The notes: generated from the sequence alone by a model not told the origin. Positions 43,390 to 51,775 are shown, numbered from the stretch's first letter. The stretch is 64,000 nt of DNA from Clostridiales bacterium (GCA_019424245.1 JAHYZV010000004.1:85053-149052); one strand, 5' to 3'. Numbers and translations are program-made.

Positions 43390-43645
43390 CCCGGCTTCGA
43401 ATGATCATCCACAGACGTTACCGATACAGTTAGCTCGATCCAGGCTGCCTTCCGGCACACAGAAGGTTTCACTTAATGCTGCTTCATTCCTGACCTGACA
43501 TGGTTCATGAATTCCTGTTGCGGAAGACCCAAATGTCATCACCACTTATATCGGGCGGCTCCATAAAATCTCGCCCTCTGCCGAACATCACCCCTGCTAT
43601 AGCGGATTGCAGGTACAAGGTGCCGCTAACTCCCCGGCTGCACGG
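43383..43645 (-). ncRNA. ffs: Signal recognition particle RNA, large type
   Basis: About 263 nt. The ends are complementary (5' CCGTGCAGCCGGG with 3' CCGGGCGCACGG). The apical domain is recognisable as CATGTCAGGTCAGGAATG, then AAGCAGCATTAAG, the SRP54-binding helix 8 sequence. The length and the 5' part (GGCACCTTG...GGTGATG region) fit the Alu-containing RNA of Gram-positives rather than the 4.5S form. The position directly upstream of dnaX is its usual place in Firmicutes. Exact ends are inferred from the pairing. Confidence 0.9.
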
Positions 43646-43709
43646 TTCTTTTATTATATATGTTTTATACTAACTCTGTCAATCGTTTTCTTATAGCAAC
43701 TCACGCAGA

Positions 43710-44291
43710 CTATCTTATAAAGTTAGTTTTTATCTTATCCTCACCACAAGGAAGCTCAACACCCTGCTTCTTTGCTGCATCTATGGACTTAACAAGCCAT
43801 GCCATATTCTTTCCAAGAAGCCTCATAGTCTGCATGCCTTCCTCATCCCTTACAACTTCTTCAGGTGTGTTTCCATGAACTATGTTCCAGTAGTTAGATG
43901 ATACAACAGGCATCTGGTTAATCTGGAAATACTTGTTAAGATCATCAATAGTTGACGTTGTGCCACCTCTACGTGCTGATGCCACTGCTGAGCCCGGCTT
44001 ATACTTCATATCTGCACCGAAAGCTCCAAAGAATCTGTCAAGAAACATCATTATTTCTCCACTAGCTGATGCGTAATATACCGGCGAACCTACTATAACA
44101 CCATCTGCTGTTTTAACCTTTTCACCAGCTTCTTTGACTACATCATCAACTTCTCCCTTAAGTACTCTGCTTCCTACATTGATAATCTCTGTTTCTACAC
44201 CCTCACTTTCAATGGCCTCAGCTGCCTTTGAAAGTGCTGTATATGTACAACCTGCATCTCTCCTGCTTCCGTTAATTAATAAAACCTTCAT
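43710..44291 (-). CDS. NAD(P)H-dependent FMN reductase / flavodoxin-like protein
   Basis: A 193-residue flavoprotein of the NADPH-dependent FMN reductase family. The N-terminal 'MKVLLINGSRRDAGCTYTAL' is the phosphate-binding loop, 'DGVIVGSPVYYASASGEIMMFLDR' binds the isoalloxazine ring, and 'ASARRGGTTSTIDDLNKYF' is typical. The frame is open to 44384 but AAAGGA about 10 bases before the ATG at 44291 and the family N-terminus set the start there. It follows the HD-domain gene by 25 bases, so the two are probably one unit. The physiological electron acceptor is unknown. Confidence 0.88.
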   Translation of the reverse strand: MKVLLINGSRRDAGCTYTALSKAAEAIESEGVETEIINVGSRVLKGEVDDVVKEAGEKVKTADGVIVGSPVYYASASGEIMMFLDRFFGAFGADMKYKPGSAVASARRGGTTSTIDDLNKYFQINQMPVVSSNYWNIVHGNTPEEVVRDEEGMQTMRLLGKNMAWLVKSIDAAKKQGVELPCGEDKIKTNFIR

Positions 44292-44316
44292 TACTATACG
44301 TCCTTTCTTTACTTGT

Positions 44317-44910
44317 CTACTGTGCAGCTGACTCAGCTGCCATCTCTTCATTGATAGTATCTTCTGAGGCTGCCATAGCCGCAAGAGTCATTGTAAGCAG
44401 CTTTTCAAGTTCCCATCCAAGCTGTTTTGCACCTCTTTCTATAACCTCTCTTGAACAGCCTGCTGCAAAGCCTTTGCTCTTATACTTCTTCTTTAAAGAC
44501 TTAAGCTCCATGTCCTTTGTACTCTTAGATGGTCTCATAAGTGCCGCTGCCCATATAAGGCCTGTAAGCTCATCGGCTGCAAAAAGCACCTTTTCCATCT
44601 CATGCTCAGGTGTTACATTAACAGTTATTCCATAACCATGTGATACTACACCATGAATAATATCCTCTGACACTCCACCTTCTCTTAAAAGTTCTGGTGC
44701 CTTTATGCAATGTTCTTCTGGATATAGCTCAAAATCTATATCATGAAGCAATCCTACGATACCCCAGTATTCTGCATCCTGCGAATATCCTAACTCATTG
44801 GCATACCACTTCATGACAGCTTCTACTGTAAGCGCATGCTGGATATGAAAAGGATCTTTGTTATACTTCTTTAGTAATGTAAATGCTTCATCTCTGGATA
44901 TATGTTCCAT
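44317..44910 (-). CDS. HD-domain phosphohydrolase-like protein
   Basis: A 197-residue HD-superfamily protein. The metal ligands can be seen: His in 'FHIQHALTVEAVM', 'LLHDIDFELYPEEH' (the HD pair, about residues 55-56) and 'GVVSHGYG' with 'FAADELTGLIWA' further on. This is the HDIG-like form often called predicted hydrolase. GGAGG lies 10 bases before the ATG. The substrate is not predictable. It is the first gene of a pair with the FMN reductase. Confidence 0.83.
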   Translation of the reverse strand: MEHISRDEAFTLLKKYNKDPFHIQHALTVEAVMKWYANELGYSQDAEYWGIVGLLHDIDFELYPEEHCIKAPELLREGGVSEDIIHGVVSHGYGITVNVTPEHEMEKVLFAADELTGLIWAAALMRPSKSTKDMELKSLKKKYKSKGFAAGCSREVIERGAKQLGWELEKLLTMTLAAMAASEDTINEEMAAESAAQ

Positions 44911-45134
44911 CTTTATTGTGCCTCCATTATGTCTGATTTTTTCAATTATCCTTATAACATCAGAAGAAAAGTATACTTCTCCTTTTAAGACTTACATACA
45001 TACAAGAATACTCTGTTATTATACACCAAAACCAGCAAATATCAATTTTTTAATATTGTATTGTAATTTATACAATTGACACAATCTAACAGACTTTTAA
45101 TTTTCTATAAACCATATCACTCCAAAAAATATAA

Positions 45135-45165
45135 CCGCAAACACAGTAACTATCTGCATTTGCGG
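45135..45165 (-). terminator. ABC exporter operon terminator
   Basis: CCGCAAA (45135-45141) pairs with TTTGCGG (45159-45165). On the minus strand it is followed by TTATATTTTTT. It lies 9 bases past the stop codon of the ABC ATPase gene. Confidence 0.75.
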
Positions 45166-45173
45166 TCAAAAAC

Positions 45174-46148
45174 TTATTCAAAATAGTACAGATATACATC
45201 CTCAAGGTCAATATCATTATCAACCTTTACCGCCTCCTTTGGCAGTTCATCTCCAACAAGTCTTAACACAAGCCCATCCTTTCTTTGTCTTATATTTCCT
45301 ATATGATACTTTTCCTGAAGGCTGGCAACATCATCCAGCGTGCATGTAAGTTCCCCAACCTTTCCCTGCATTTGCTCAATAAGCTGTGATGGAGTTCCTG
45401 TTGCTATAATCTCGCCATTCTTTAACAGAAGAACCTTGTCTGCTATACATTCTATATCACTTACAACATGCGTAGCGAATAATATAATCTTATCCTTAGA
45501 TAGCTCAGCAATATAGTTCCTGATAGCTATCCTTTCCTTAGGGTCCAGTCCGGCTGTCGGTTCATCAAGTATAAGTATCTTTGGATTGCCAAGCAATGCC
45601 TGTGCCAGAAGCACTCTCTGCTTCATGCCTCCAGAAAAGCCACCTATTTTCTTATATGCGACGGATGTAAGATTCACTATTCCAAGAAGCTCATCTATCT
45701 GCTGTCCGACCTTTTTCACAGTCACCTTGCCATTATCATCCACTGATTTTATGGCTTTCACACCTTTTATCTCTGCCATGTACTTAAGAAATGCCTTCGG
45801 TGAAAAATCTTCATAGAAGCCCTGCTGCTGTGGCATATATCCTACAATACCACGAAACTTAGCACCTAACTTTAATATATCCAGCGGCTCACCTGATATT
45901 GTTTTCTCATTATCATCACAGTTATATTCCTGACTGTTTCCACATGTATTATAGCCATCACAGTATGTTATACTTCCACCATCCTTATCCCTGCTCACGT
46001 TATCAGTTATAAGGTTAATCATTGTGCTCTTTCCTGCACCATTGGCTCCAAGTATGCCATACACACCTGGCGTGAAGCTATAGCTTATTCCCTTTAATGC
46101 TTTTACACTGCCATAGGTTTTCTTTAAATCATCAATCCTAAGTTCCAT
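45174..46148 (-). CDS. ABC exporter ATP-binding protein
   Basis: A 324-residue ABC ATPase of an ABC-2-type exporter. Walker A 'GANGAGKST', the Q-loop 'GYMPQQQG', the signature 'GGFSGGMKQRVLLA', Walker B 'ILILDEPTAGLDPKERI' and the switch 'FATHVVSD' are complete. An insertion of about 30 residues after Walker A ('GGSITYCDGYNTCGNSQEY') is unusual. The GTG at 46157 is too close to the ribosome site GGAG, so the ATG at 46148 is preferred. The gene lies 50-60 bases after the permease gene and probably forms a transporter with it. The substrate is unknown; the neighbouring BlaR1/BlaI genes hint at antibiotic or peptide stress. Confidence 0.88.
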   Translation of the reverse strand: MELRIDDLKKTYGSVKALKGISYSFTPGVYGILGANGAGKSTMINLITDNVSRDKDGGSITYCDGYNTCGNSQEYNCDDNEKTISGEPLDILKLGAKFRGIVGYMPQQQGFYEDFSPKAFLKYMAEIKGVKAIKSVDDNGKVTVKKVGQQIDELLGIVNLTSVAYKKIGGFSGGMKQRVLLAQALLGNPKILILDEPTAGLDPKERIAIRNYIAELSKDKIILFATHVVSDIECIADKVLLLKNGEIIATGTPSQLIEQMQGKVGELTCTLDDVASLQEKYHIGNIRQRKDGLVLRLVGDELPKEAVKVDNDIDLEDVYLYYFE

Positions 46149-46207
46149 ACTATCCACGCTCCATTTCCCGATATATTCAAGTCACACATTTTTACTGTAA
46201 TCAATAA

Positions 46208-47191
46208 TCAATGTCCTTTTTTTACAATTCTTCTGACGCTTATCACCCAGCAGACCAGTCCGGCAGCAACAAGCATAATACCATTCAGCTGATTGATGCC
46301 ACGTCCCCAGTTTTCCTCAACAAGAAGAGGGGATACGATTGAAATATAATACATAAGATTAAAACCCAGCATATATAACAGTTGCGGCAGCACAAGTGCC
46401 AGCGATACAACAAGCGATAACACATAACCAGACATTGTTGATATAAGTACTACTATACCGGCTATTGCCATAAGTAATACAAGCTTCCATATTATATTAC
46501 AGATAAGATAAGCCATAAGTGACATTTTAATTGGAACAAATGAGAACCTGGGATAATTCTGTATGGCTGTCTGCATATCATCTATCTTATATACCCTTGT
46601 AATATTCACGATATCCGGAATGAATATCACTACTCCTATGCATATCGAAACTATAAGTACTGCACACAGCTTCATCATACACCAGCTAAGTCTTCCCCTT
46701 TTGGCTGTATGTATAGATATAAGCATATTCTGTTTCTTTTCACCAAGCATCTCTTCAACAGCAAAAGGCATTGTTACCTCTCCGGTTATATTTTTTCCCT
46801 TAAGATATTCAAGATTGTTTATATTCCGGTGTATCTCTTCCAATCCTTTTTTATATAACGACACCTGCATTGTGGCTTCGTTCATATCTTCCCTGGTGAA
46901 TTCCTTGGTTTCATTGACAAATGCTGTATTTATCTGCTTAAGCCTGTCGTTCCAGTACTCACTCTCCTGCTCATATCTGTATACTATATCCGAAAGCTCA
47001 TCTGATAACTGCATGTCTTTTGCTTCACTATAATATTTCATAGCTACAGCCAAATCTGAATCATATGTATATCCCTTTTTTATACCAGTATTGGAAACAA
47101 TAACAACCGCTATTGCTAACACAACTATTCCTTTTTTAACCCATAACAGCTTATACAGCTCCATGACAAGTACGGGCATATGACTTAACAC
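46208..47191 (-). CDS. ABC-2-type permease, 5' end next to an IS remnant
   Basis: A 327-residue membrane protein: one helix near the N-terminus ('GIVVLAIAVVIV'), a large external loop of about 140 residues, then about five helices ('AVLIVSICIGVVIFIP', 'LVLLMAIAGIVVLIS', 'GYVLSLVVSLALVLPQLL'), the plan of an ABC-2 permease. The only possible start upstream is a GTG at 47191 without a ribosome site; an ATG at 47179 follows it. The IS end (GGGGCTGTCGC) begins 2 bases beyond the GTG. The original start, ribosome site and promoter have probably been lost, and the protein may lack an N-terminal portion. Expression now would depend on the IS sequence. Confidence 0.65.
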   Translation of the reverse strand: MLSHMPVLVMELYKLLWVKKGIVVLAIAVVIVSNTGIKKGYTYDSDLAVAMKYYSEAKDMQLSDELSDIVYRYEQESEYWNDRLKQINTAFVNETKEFTREDMNEATMQVSLYKKGLEEIHRNINNLEYLKGKNITGEVTMPFAVEEMLGEKKQNMLISIHTAKRGRLSWCMMKLCAVLIVSICIGVVIFIPDIVNITRVYKIDDMQTAIQNYPRFSFVPIKMSLMAYLICNIIWKLVLLMAIAGIVVLISTMSGYVLSLVVSLALVLPQLLYMLGFNLMYYISIVSPLLVEENWGRGINQLNGIMLVAAGLVCWVISVRRIVKKGH

Positions 47192-47192
47192 T

Positions 47193-47640
47193 GGGGCTGT
47201 CGCTTTAACGATGAAAATCGTTAAGGTACCAGCCTCTTTTTCCTATAAAAATACGATTTTTAAGTTACTATTTATTAAAATGAATGGTATGTTCCAAAAA
47301 TTGGCGTACTTTAATAAACCTATATAGGTTTTAAAAATTTTTATTTTGATATTTCTAAATTCAGGCACTTTTTAAAGGAAATAAATGTGTTCCTGTTTTC
47401 CCGTTCTGAATCTTATTATGAAGTTTATTTATGTTTCTTGCAATTGCTAAAAGAGTACTTTCAGCGAGTACATTCGCAGTCCCTTTGCTTAGGTATCTTC
47501 TGAACTGCATGTCCTGTTTTAAATCTCCAAATGAGCCTTCAGCCTGAATGCTCCGGTTCATCCGATACAATACCCCTTCATCAGATATGATTCGTTCCAA
47601 ATCCTCTTTTCTGTGTTTTATAAATGTTTTTTAATCTCAA
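47193..47640 (-). mobile_element. IS1182-family insertion sequence remnant
   Basis: The end next to the permease shows GGGGCTGTCGC followed by a perfect 8-bp hairpin with a GAAA loop (TTAACGAT at 47205-47212 and ATCGTTAA at 47217-47224), the look of an IS terminal repeat. The transposase C-terminus follows. Most of the transposase gene and the other IS end are missing; the sequence passes into the BlaR1 gene end at about 47640. It is a dead relic left after a deletion. Confidence 0.7.
47361..47600 (-). pseudogene. IS1182-type transposase, C-terminal fragment
   Basis: A 79-codon open frame. 'MNRSIQAEGSFGDLKQDMQFRRYL' (residues about 14-37) followed by 'LLAIARNINKLHNKIQNGKTGTH' is the conserved C-terminal end of IS1182-family DDE transposases, containing the catalytic-region Glu in 'QAEGSFG'. 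The DDE residues upstream, some 400 residues, are missing, so it cannot transpose. It reads in the same direction as its neighbours and has no ribosome site. Confidence 0.8.
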
Positions 47641-47645
47641 CCTCA

Positions 47646-48692
47646 CTAATCTTCAAAATCAAATATTATATTCACATTTCCTTCACCATCAAATTCCTTA
47701 TAACTTTTAACATATGCGCCATTTGTACCACGATTTATCACTCTTGGATAATCTGCATCATATGCCATAACACTCTTGTGTACATCTTCATTTTTATCAG
47801 GCTTCTCTATATTTTGTATCTCTGGTTTCAGAAACAACATCAGCATAATAATAATAAAAACTGGTATAGATATAAGCTTATTACTAATAGTTACTTTTTG
47901 TTCTCTCATAATATTGGAAACTCTTTTTCTAACTGCCACTGCTGCACTTGCGAAACCTAATATTCTTATTTGTGTAACCTGCTTAACCTGTGCAGCATTT
48001 AAAAGAATATTGACATAATTCTTATTCCAATCCGTTTCATTTATATGTTTATCACAACAATCATAATCACATACAAGCTCTATACATTCAGCATATTGCA
48101 TATAAAATATCCATATTAAAGGATTATACCAATATATTAAAGACGTTACCCCAGTTATAATCTTGATAATATGATGTTTTCTACGAATATGCATACTTTC
48201 ATGTTCATATAGATATTCAATATCAACATCATTAACTCTGCTTGATATATATATTTTAGGTTTTATCAAACCATATACTAATGCGGAATTAATATAATCA
48301 TTCTTATATATCTTTACCATGCAATTTCCAATTAATAACTTCTGTGGAACACTAGTAGATAATATATTTCTAAATCTGATATCAACTACTATATTATAGA
48401 ACAGCAACAGCACAACTCCTACACACCATATCTTTAAAAAAAATTCAGAGACTATCGTCTGACTATTAAAATCTCCTGTATTAACCATATTTGTTAATAC
48501 ATATGAAGATGTACTATTCACATTAAATTTAATAGAAAATGGTATTAAAATCCTAACCCATACCAACGACATCAATAACATTCTGATTCTTACTGATTTT
48601 ACATGTGTTATCTTACATATAAGCAAACATGCCAGTATCGCCAATGCTATTTTAATATTATTTTCCAATATAATTTGAATATATCCCATCAT
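47646..48692 (-). CDS. BlaR1-family M56 peptidase
   Basis: A 348-residue membrane zinc protease of the BlaR1/MecR1 group. Several N-terminal helices are followed by the zinc motif 'YEHESMHIRRKHH' (HExxH, about residues 168-172) and a later helix 'LISIPVFIIIMLMLFL'. The C-terminus is a short external tail of about 60 residues, not the beta-lactam-binding domain of true BlaR1, so the signal sensed is unknown. GGGGG lies 6 bases before an ATG at 48692. Such proteases usually cleave a BlaI-type repressor. An intact blaI lies 1.1 kb upstream, and a blaI 3' fragment lies directly upstream, where the original partner probably was. Confidence 0.82.
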   Translation of the reverse strand: MMGYIQIILENNIKIALAILACLLICKITHVKSVRIRMLLMSLVWVRILIPFSIKFNVNSTSSYVLTNMVNTGDFNSQTIVSEFFLKIWCVGVVLLLFYNIVVDIRFRNILSTSVPQKLLIGNCMVKIYKNDYINSALVYGLIKPKIYISSRVNDVDIEYLYEHESMHIRRKHHIIKIITGVTSLIYWYNPLIWIFYMQYAECIELVCDYDCCDKHINETDWNKNYVNILLNAAQVKQVTQIRILGFASAAVAVRKRVSNIMREQKVTISNKLISIPVFIIIMLMLFLKPEIQNIEKPDKNEDVHKSVMAYDADYPRVINRGTNGAYVKSYKEFDGEGNVNIIFDFED

Positions 48693-48721
48693 ATGTATCC
48701 CCCAAAAAACACATTTATTAT

Positions 48722-48810
48722 TTATCCAAATCAAATCCCCTTATTATTGCCTGTTTTCCCTCGTCTGTTATCCATCTGGCACGTACGAAAAGCTGCCATA
48801 AACTCTGGCA
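48722..48810 (-). pseudogene. 3' fragment of a second blaI gene
   Basis: About 90 bases closely match the 3' end of the intact blaI gene (49780-49868): the intact gene ends 'SLPEFVAAFVRARGITDEEK', and here the same bases read 'LPEFMAAF' and then shift frame through an extra base (CGTACGAAAAGC instead of CGTACGAAAGC). It sits just before the BlaR1 start, so it marks a former blaI-blaR1 pair or a partial duplication of one. Confidence 0.75.
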
Positions 48811-48825
48811 ATCAACAATATTACT

Positions 48826-49254
48826 TTAAGGCAGATATACATATTCCCTATAGTTGCTTTTCCTATATGTTTTACAAAAAACAGCAACACCATGTAACTG
48901 CTTATTTAATACATCTGCATTGTCCACATCTCTGTTTTTCAAACCATTAAGTCCGTACAGAAAATATTCTGACAACGTCTTATAACTGGTATTAAACTTT
49001 CCATAATCAGTATTATCCTCTATGTATTCTAATGCCGATTTATAATCTTTTTTAAATTTATCCAGAGCTTTTCTCCTATCCTTGAATATTACTTTTCCAT
49101 ACAGATTATATGCACGCTCATACGCTGCATCTTCTTCTAACATAGTATGTGTAACAGGCTCGAATTTTTTTACCGGGATCTGCGGAACCACAAACAATGC
49201 TAATGCAGCTATTACTACTATACCTACTAAAAAAATACATATTTTTTTCTTCAT
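48826..49254 (-). CDS. Small membrane-anchored protein, unknown function
   Basis: 142 residues. 'MKKKICIFLVGIVVIAALALFVV' is a signal anchor or uncleaved signal peptide (no lipobox Cys), followed by about 115 polar residues outside the cell, rich in Lys, Asp and Tyr ('KALDKFKKDYKSALEYIED', 'LSEYFLYGLNGLKNRD'). AAGGGG lies about 7 bases before the ATG. I do not recognise the family. It lies between DUF2500-type and BlaR1-type genes in the same direction and may belong to a cell-envelope stress unit under BlaI control. Confidence 0.6.
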   Translation of the reverse strand: MKKKICIFLVGIVVIAALALFVVPQIPVKKFEPVTHTMLEEDAAYERAYNLYGKVIFKDRRKALDKFKKDYKSALEYIEDNTDYGKFNTSYKTLSEYFLYGLNGLKNRDVDNADVLNKQLHGVAVFCKTYRKSNYREYVYLP

Positions 49255-49308
49255 ACTACACCCCTTTTTATAAATACATTATACCTTGTATTGTTTCAAC
49301 ATTTTTGA

Positions 49309-49719
49309 CTATAATTTTTTATTACAATTTACACCACCATCAAATGAATAAAACACACACCCTTTATACGTCAACATACCAGTACTTCCTTCCTGAACCT
49401 CATCAAAGATTTTTTTATCTACATCCAGTTTTATATTTTTTCCAGCAACATCAAAATACAATCGGTATGCTATATTATTCTTTGATGTAGCACCAAATCC
49501 AGGTGCTGGTCTATTCGATGTCAACGTAGTGTTATAAACCTTTATTTCTCTATATCTTTCCTGCACTTTTGATACAAGTGTTGCTTTTACACTTTTCTTT
49601 CTTGAAAAAACATGTTGATAAACACCATATTTCCATACCTTATATAATATACTTAACACAAAAACTGCAAATATAATTTCACATACAATATAAAGCCATG
49701 CTGGGAACTGTATTCTCAT
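49309..49719 (-). CDS. DUF2500-like membrane protein
   Basis: 136 residues with one N-terminal membrane helix ('WLYIVCEIIFAVFVLSILYKV') and a C-terminal beta domain ('VKATLVSKVQERYREIKVYN', then 'AYRLYFDV...', then 'VQEGSTGMLTYKGCVFYSF'). The pattern of a 'VxAxLVxK' strand and an ending 'GxxGxLTYKGxxFxSF' fits the DUF2500 family, from memory. Its function is unknown. GAGG lies 4-6 bases before the ATG. It follows the intact blaI gene by about 55 bases, so it is probably repressed by BlaI. Confidence 0.68.
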   Translation of the reverse strand: MRIQFPAWLYIVCEIIFAVFVLSILYKVWKYGVYQHVFSRKKSVKATLVSKVQERYREIKVYNTTLTSNRPAPGFGATSKNNIAYRLYFDVAGKNIKLDVDKKIFDEVQEGSTGMLTYKGCVFYSFDGGVNCNKKL

Positions 49720-49773
49720 ATAACCTCTCTATCCGATATAATCATTCGTATATATCTTTACCCCTATGATTTG

Positions 49774-50127
49774 TTATTTATCTAAGTCAAATTCCTTTAT
49801 TATTGCTTGTTTTTCCTCATCTGTTATTCCCCTGGCACGTACGAAAGCTGCCACGAACTCTGGCAGTGAACCATCGAATCTTGTATCCACCATATTGACA
49901 CTTTCTATAGTCTGTGCATCTTCCTTCTTAACGAGTGATGTAACTATTGCATTTTCCGACTTTATGATTCCTCTTTCACTAAGACGTTTTATTACTGTGT
50001 ATGTTGTTGATTTCTTCCACTCAAGCTTTTCCTTGCACAGCTTTACAAGCTCTGTACTTTTGACTGGCTCATTTTCCCATAATATTTTACAAAAATTATA
50101 CTCACTTTCATATATTACTGGCTGCAT
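49774..50127 (-). CDS. blaI: BlaI/MecI-family transcriptional repressor
   Basis: A 117-residue winged-helix repressor that is inactivated by proteolysis when its BlaR1-type partner senses a signal. The N-terminal domain is typical ('EYNFCKILWENEPVKSTELV', 'WKKSTTYTVIKRLSERGII'), followed by the C-terminal dimer helix region ('LPEFVAAFVRARGITDEEK'). The frame is open to 50172, but GAGG lies about 8 bases before the ATG at 50127 and 'MQPVIYESEYNFCKILW' fits the family start. A perfect dyad at 50164-50179, just upstream, is its likely operator. Downstream genes (DUF2500-like, a small membrane protein, BlaR1) probably form its regulon. Confidence 0.88.
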   Translation of the reverse strand: MQPVIYESEYNFCKILWENEPVKSTELVKLCKEKLEWKKSTTYTVIKRLSERGIIKSENAIVTSLVKKEDAQTIESVNMVDTRFDGSLPEFVAAFVRARGITDEEKQAIIKEFDLDK

Positions 50128-50163
50128 ATTAAAACCTCTTTTCAGAATCATCTTATGGTTTAA

Positions 50164-50179
50164 GTCTAACACGTTAGAC
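50164..50179. promoter_or_regulatory. Probable BlaI operator
   Basis: GTCTAAC-AC-GTTAGAC: perfect 7-bp arms around a 2-base centre, 37 bases upstream of the blaI ATG. Size and symmetry match BlaI/MecI-type operators. Confidence 0.7.
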
Positions 50180-50195
50180 CTTGCATGTCAACCAG

Positions 50196-50422
50196 TTAAA
50201 TTGCATTTAGTTCCATTCCTCTGCCAACAGTTACTACATAACCACAACGTAACAATTCCAGATAAACGATATCTTCTAAAAGGAGATTAATATCACGCAT
50301 ATTACCACCAAAAACGGCTTCACCTGATTCCATGAGTTCCTGCTTAATCATCGTTTAATCATAGTTTTCATCCTTCTTTTTGCTTTCTGCTTTGCAGCCA
50401 CTTCCTTTTTCTCTGCGCTCAT
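50196..50422 (-). pseudogene. Remnants of a DUF4143-type ATPase gene
   Basis: Two overlapping short minus-strand frames. The first (50348-50422) encodes a basic 24-residue peptide ('MSAEKKEVAAKQKAKRRMKT...') and has AGGA 8 bases before its ATG. The second (50196-50351) starts in its stop codon (ATGA) and encodes 51 residues including 'NMRDINLLLEDIVYLELLRCGY' (shortened here), close to the 'IYLELLRRGYxVYVG' segment of DUF4143 AAA proteins. Neither is a complete protein. The stretch is probably decayed; a live small peptide at the first frame cannot be excluded. Confidence 0.45.
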
Positions 50423-50538
50423 TATAGAATTCCTTTTTTAATTATGATAAGATAATAGCTGCATGAATTAATCATTATATAAACCACATGCTTGAGGTGT
50501 ACCAAAAGCATTGTATAAATACAAGGACTGATTATAAT

Positions 50539-51123
50539 ATGAATAACAATGATAACTGCAATGGCATCTGTGACAATAACCAGAGCATCAATAATAATAT
50601 AAATACGAATACTACATTTTCCAGCGAAGACATACACTATATGAAGCTTGCCATCAAACAGGCTAAAAAGGCCGCTTTGCTTGATGAAGTTCCTATAGGA
50701 TGTATAATCGTCTATGATGGAAAAATCATAGGACGTGGGTACAACAGAAGAAACACTGATAAAACAACGCTTGGTCATGCCGAGATTACTGCTATTAAAA
50801 AAGCCAGCCGTTATATGAACGACTGGAGACTTGAAGACTGTACTATATACGTTACTTTAGAGCCCTGCCAGATGTGTGCGGGTGCCATCGTACAGGCACG
50901 TATTCCACGAGTTGTCATAGGCTCTATGAATTCCAAAGCTGGGTGTGCAGGTTCTATAATAAATCTTCTTAATATGCCACAATTCAACCATCAGGCTGAA
51001 GTTGTACGCGGAGTATGTGATGAAGAATGTTCTACTATGTTAAGCACATTTTTCAAGGAATTACGCCAGAAAAAGAAAGCTGAAAAAGCCATCATAAAAG
51101 GAGCTCTGAAAACTAACGAATAA
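50539..51123 (+). CDS. tadA: tRNA-specific adenosine deaminase
   Basis: Zinc enzyme that converts adenosine 34 to inosine in tRNA-Arg(ACG), needed to read CGN codons. Catalytic 'GHAEITAI' (zinc His and proton-shuttling Glu) and 'LEPCQMCAGAI' (two zinc Cys) are present, and 'EVPIGCIIVYDGKIIGRGYN' is the substrate-binding strand. The ATG at 50539 is the best start (AAGGA about 14 bases upstream, somewhat far); the 50488 frame has none. The first 30 residues are Asn-rich ('MNNNDNCNGICDNNQSINNN') and precede the conserved core, an unusual extension. First of two plus-strand genes. Confidence 0.93.
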   Translation: MNNNDNCNGICDNNQSINNNINTNTTFSSEDIHYMKLAIKQAKKAALLDEVPIGCIIVYDGKIIGRGYNRRNTDKTTLGHAEITAIKKASRYMNDWRLEDCTIYVTLEPCQMCAGAIVQARIPRVVIGSMNSKAGCAGSIINLLNMPQFNHQAEVVRGVCDEECSTMLSTFFKELRQKKKAEKAIIKGALKTNE

Positions 51124-51232
51124 TTTCATTATAAAGCTGATTTAGATTTACACACCAATATAATTATTGAAATAATCGGACATGATAAAACACAGCCATT
51201 TAACATAGATATATACAGAAATGAGGATTGAC

Positions 51233-51775
51233 ATGAAACTCGAATACAACCTTGGCAGATACTCTCTCAAAGTTCTTAATAAAAGTCATTCTATAGATGT
51301 TCTTGACTTCTACTATCGTAACCGAAGGGACTTTGATAAGTATGAATCAGATAAGCCGGCTTCCTTCTACACTGAAAACTTTATCAGCCGCATGCTTGAG
51401 GCTGAAATGAAAGGCCTGCTTTCTATGACATTTGTAAGATTCTTTCTGATGGACAGACACGAACCTGATTATATTCTTGGCTCTCTGTCCTTCTCCCATA
51501 TAAGCAGAGGCTCATCCCCTTCTGCCAATATGGGATATAAGATAGATGAATATCATCGCAACGAAGGACTGGCATCCCTTATGATAGCCACAGCCCTTGA
51601 AGATATCGTTCCTGATATCGGGCTTCACCGCACTGAATGTTATATCCATCCGGATAATTCTACATCGCTTCATCTCATGGAGAAATTTGGCTTTATCGAT
51701 GAAGGCATAGCCCACTCATATGTCAGACTAAATGGTATATGGCAGGATCACAGGCGCTTTGTCTATATTTCCTGA
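51233..51775 (+). CDS. GNAT-family acetyltransferase (RimJ/RimL-like)
   Basis: A 180-residue N-acetyltransferase. Acetyl-CoA binding is seen in 'YKIDEYHRNEGLASLMIATA' (motif A, R/Q-x-x-G-x-G/A as 'RNEGLA'), and the C-terminal 'HPDNSTSLHLMEKFGFIDEG' is the RimJ/RimL motif B that places the substrate. ATG at 51221 overlaps the ribosome site GAGG, so the ATG at 51233 is used. The 3' end overlaps the convergent gene by 13 bases. The acceptor (ribosomal protein N-terminus or a small amine) is unknown. Confidence 0.88.
   Translation: MKLEYNLGRYSLKVLNKSHSIDVLDFYYRNRRDFDKYESDKPASFYTENFISRMLEAEMKGLLSMTFVRFFLMDRHEPDYILGSLSFSHISRGSSPSANMGYKIDEYHRNEGLASLMIATALEDIVPDIGLHRTECYIHPDNSTSLHLMEKFGFIDEGIAHSYVRLNGIWQDHRRFVYIS

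Noticed and set aside
47193..47640. Complete IS element
   Set aside because: Only one end and the transposase C-terminus remain; no second inverted end is found before the BlaR1 gene.
50488..50538. Longer N-terminus for TadA
   Set aside because: The extra codons precede the first ribosome-site-supported ATG and carry no family similarity.
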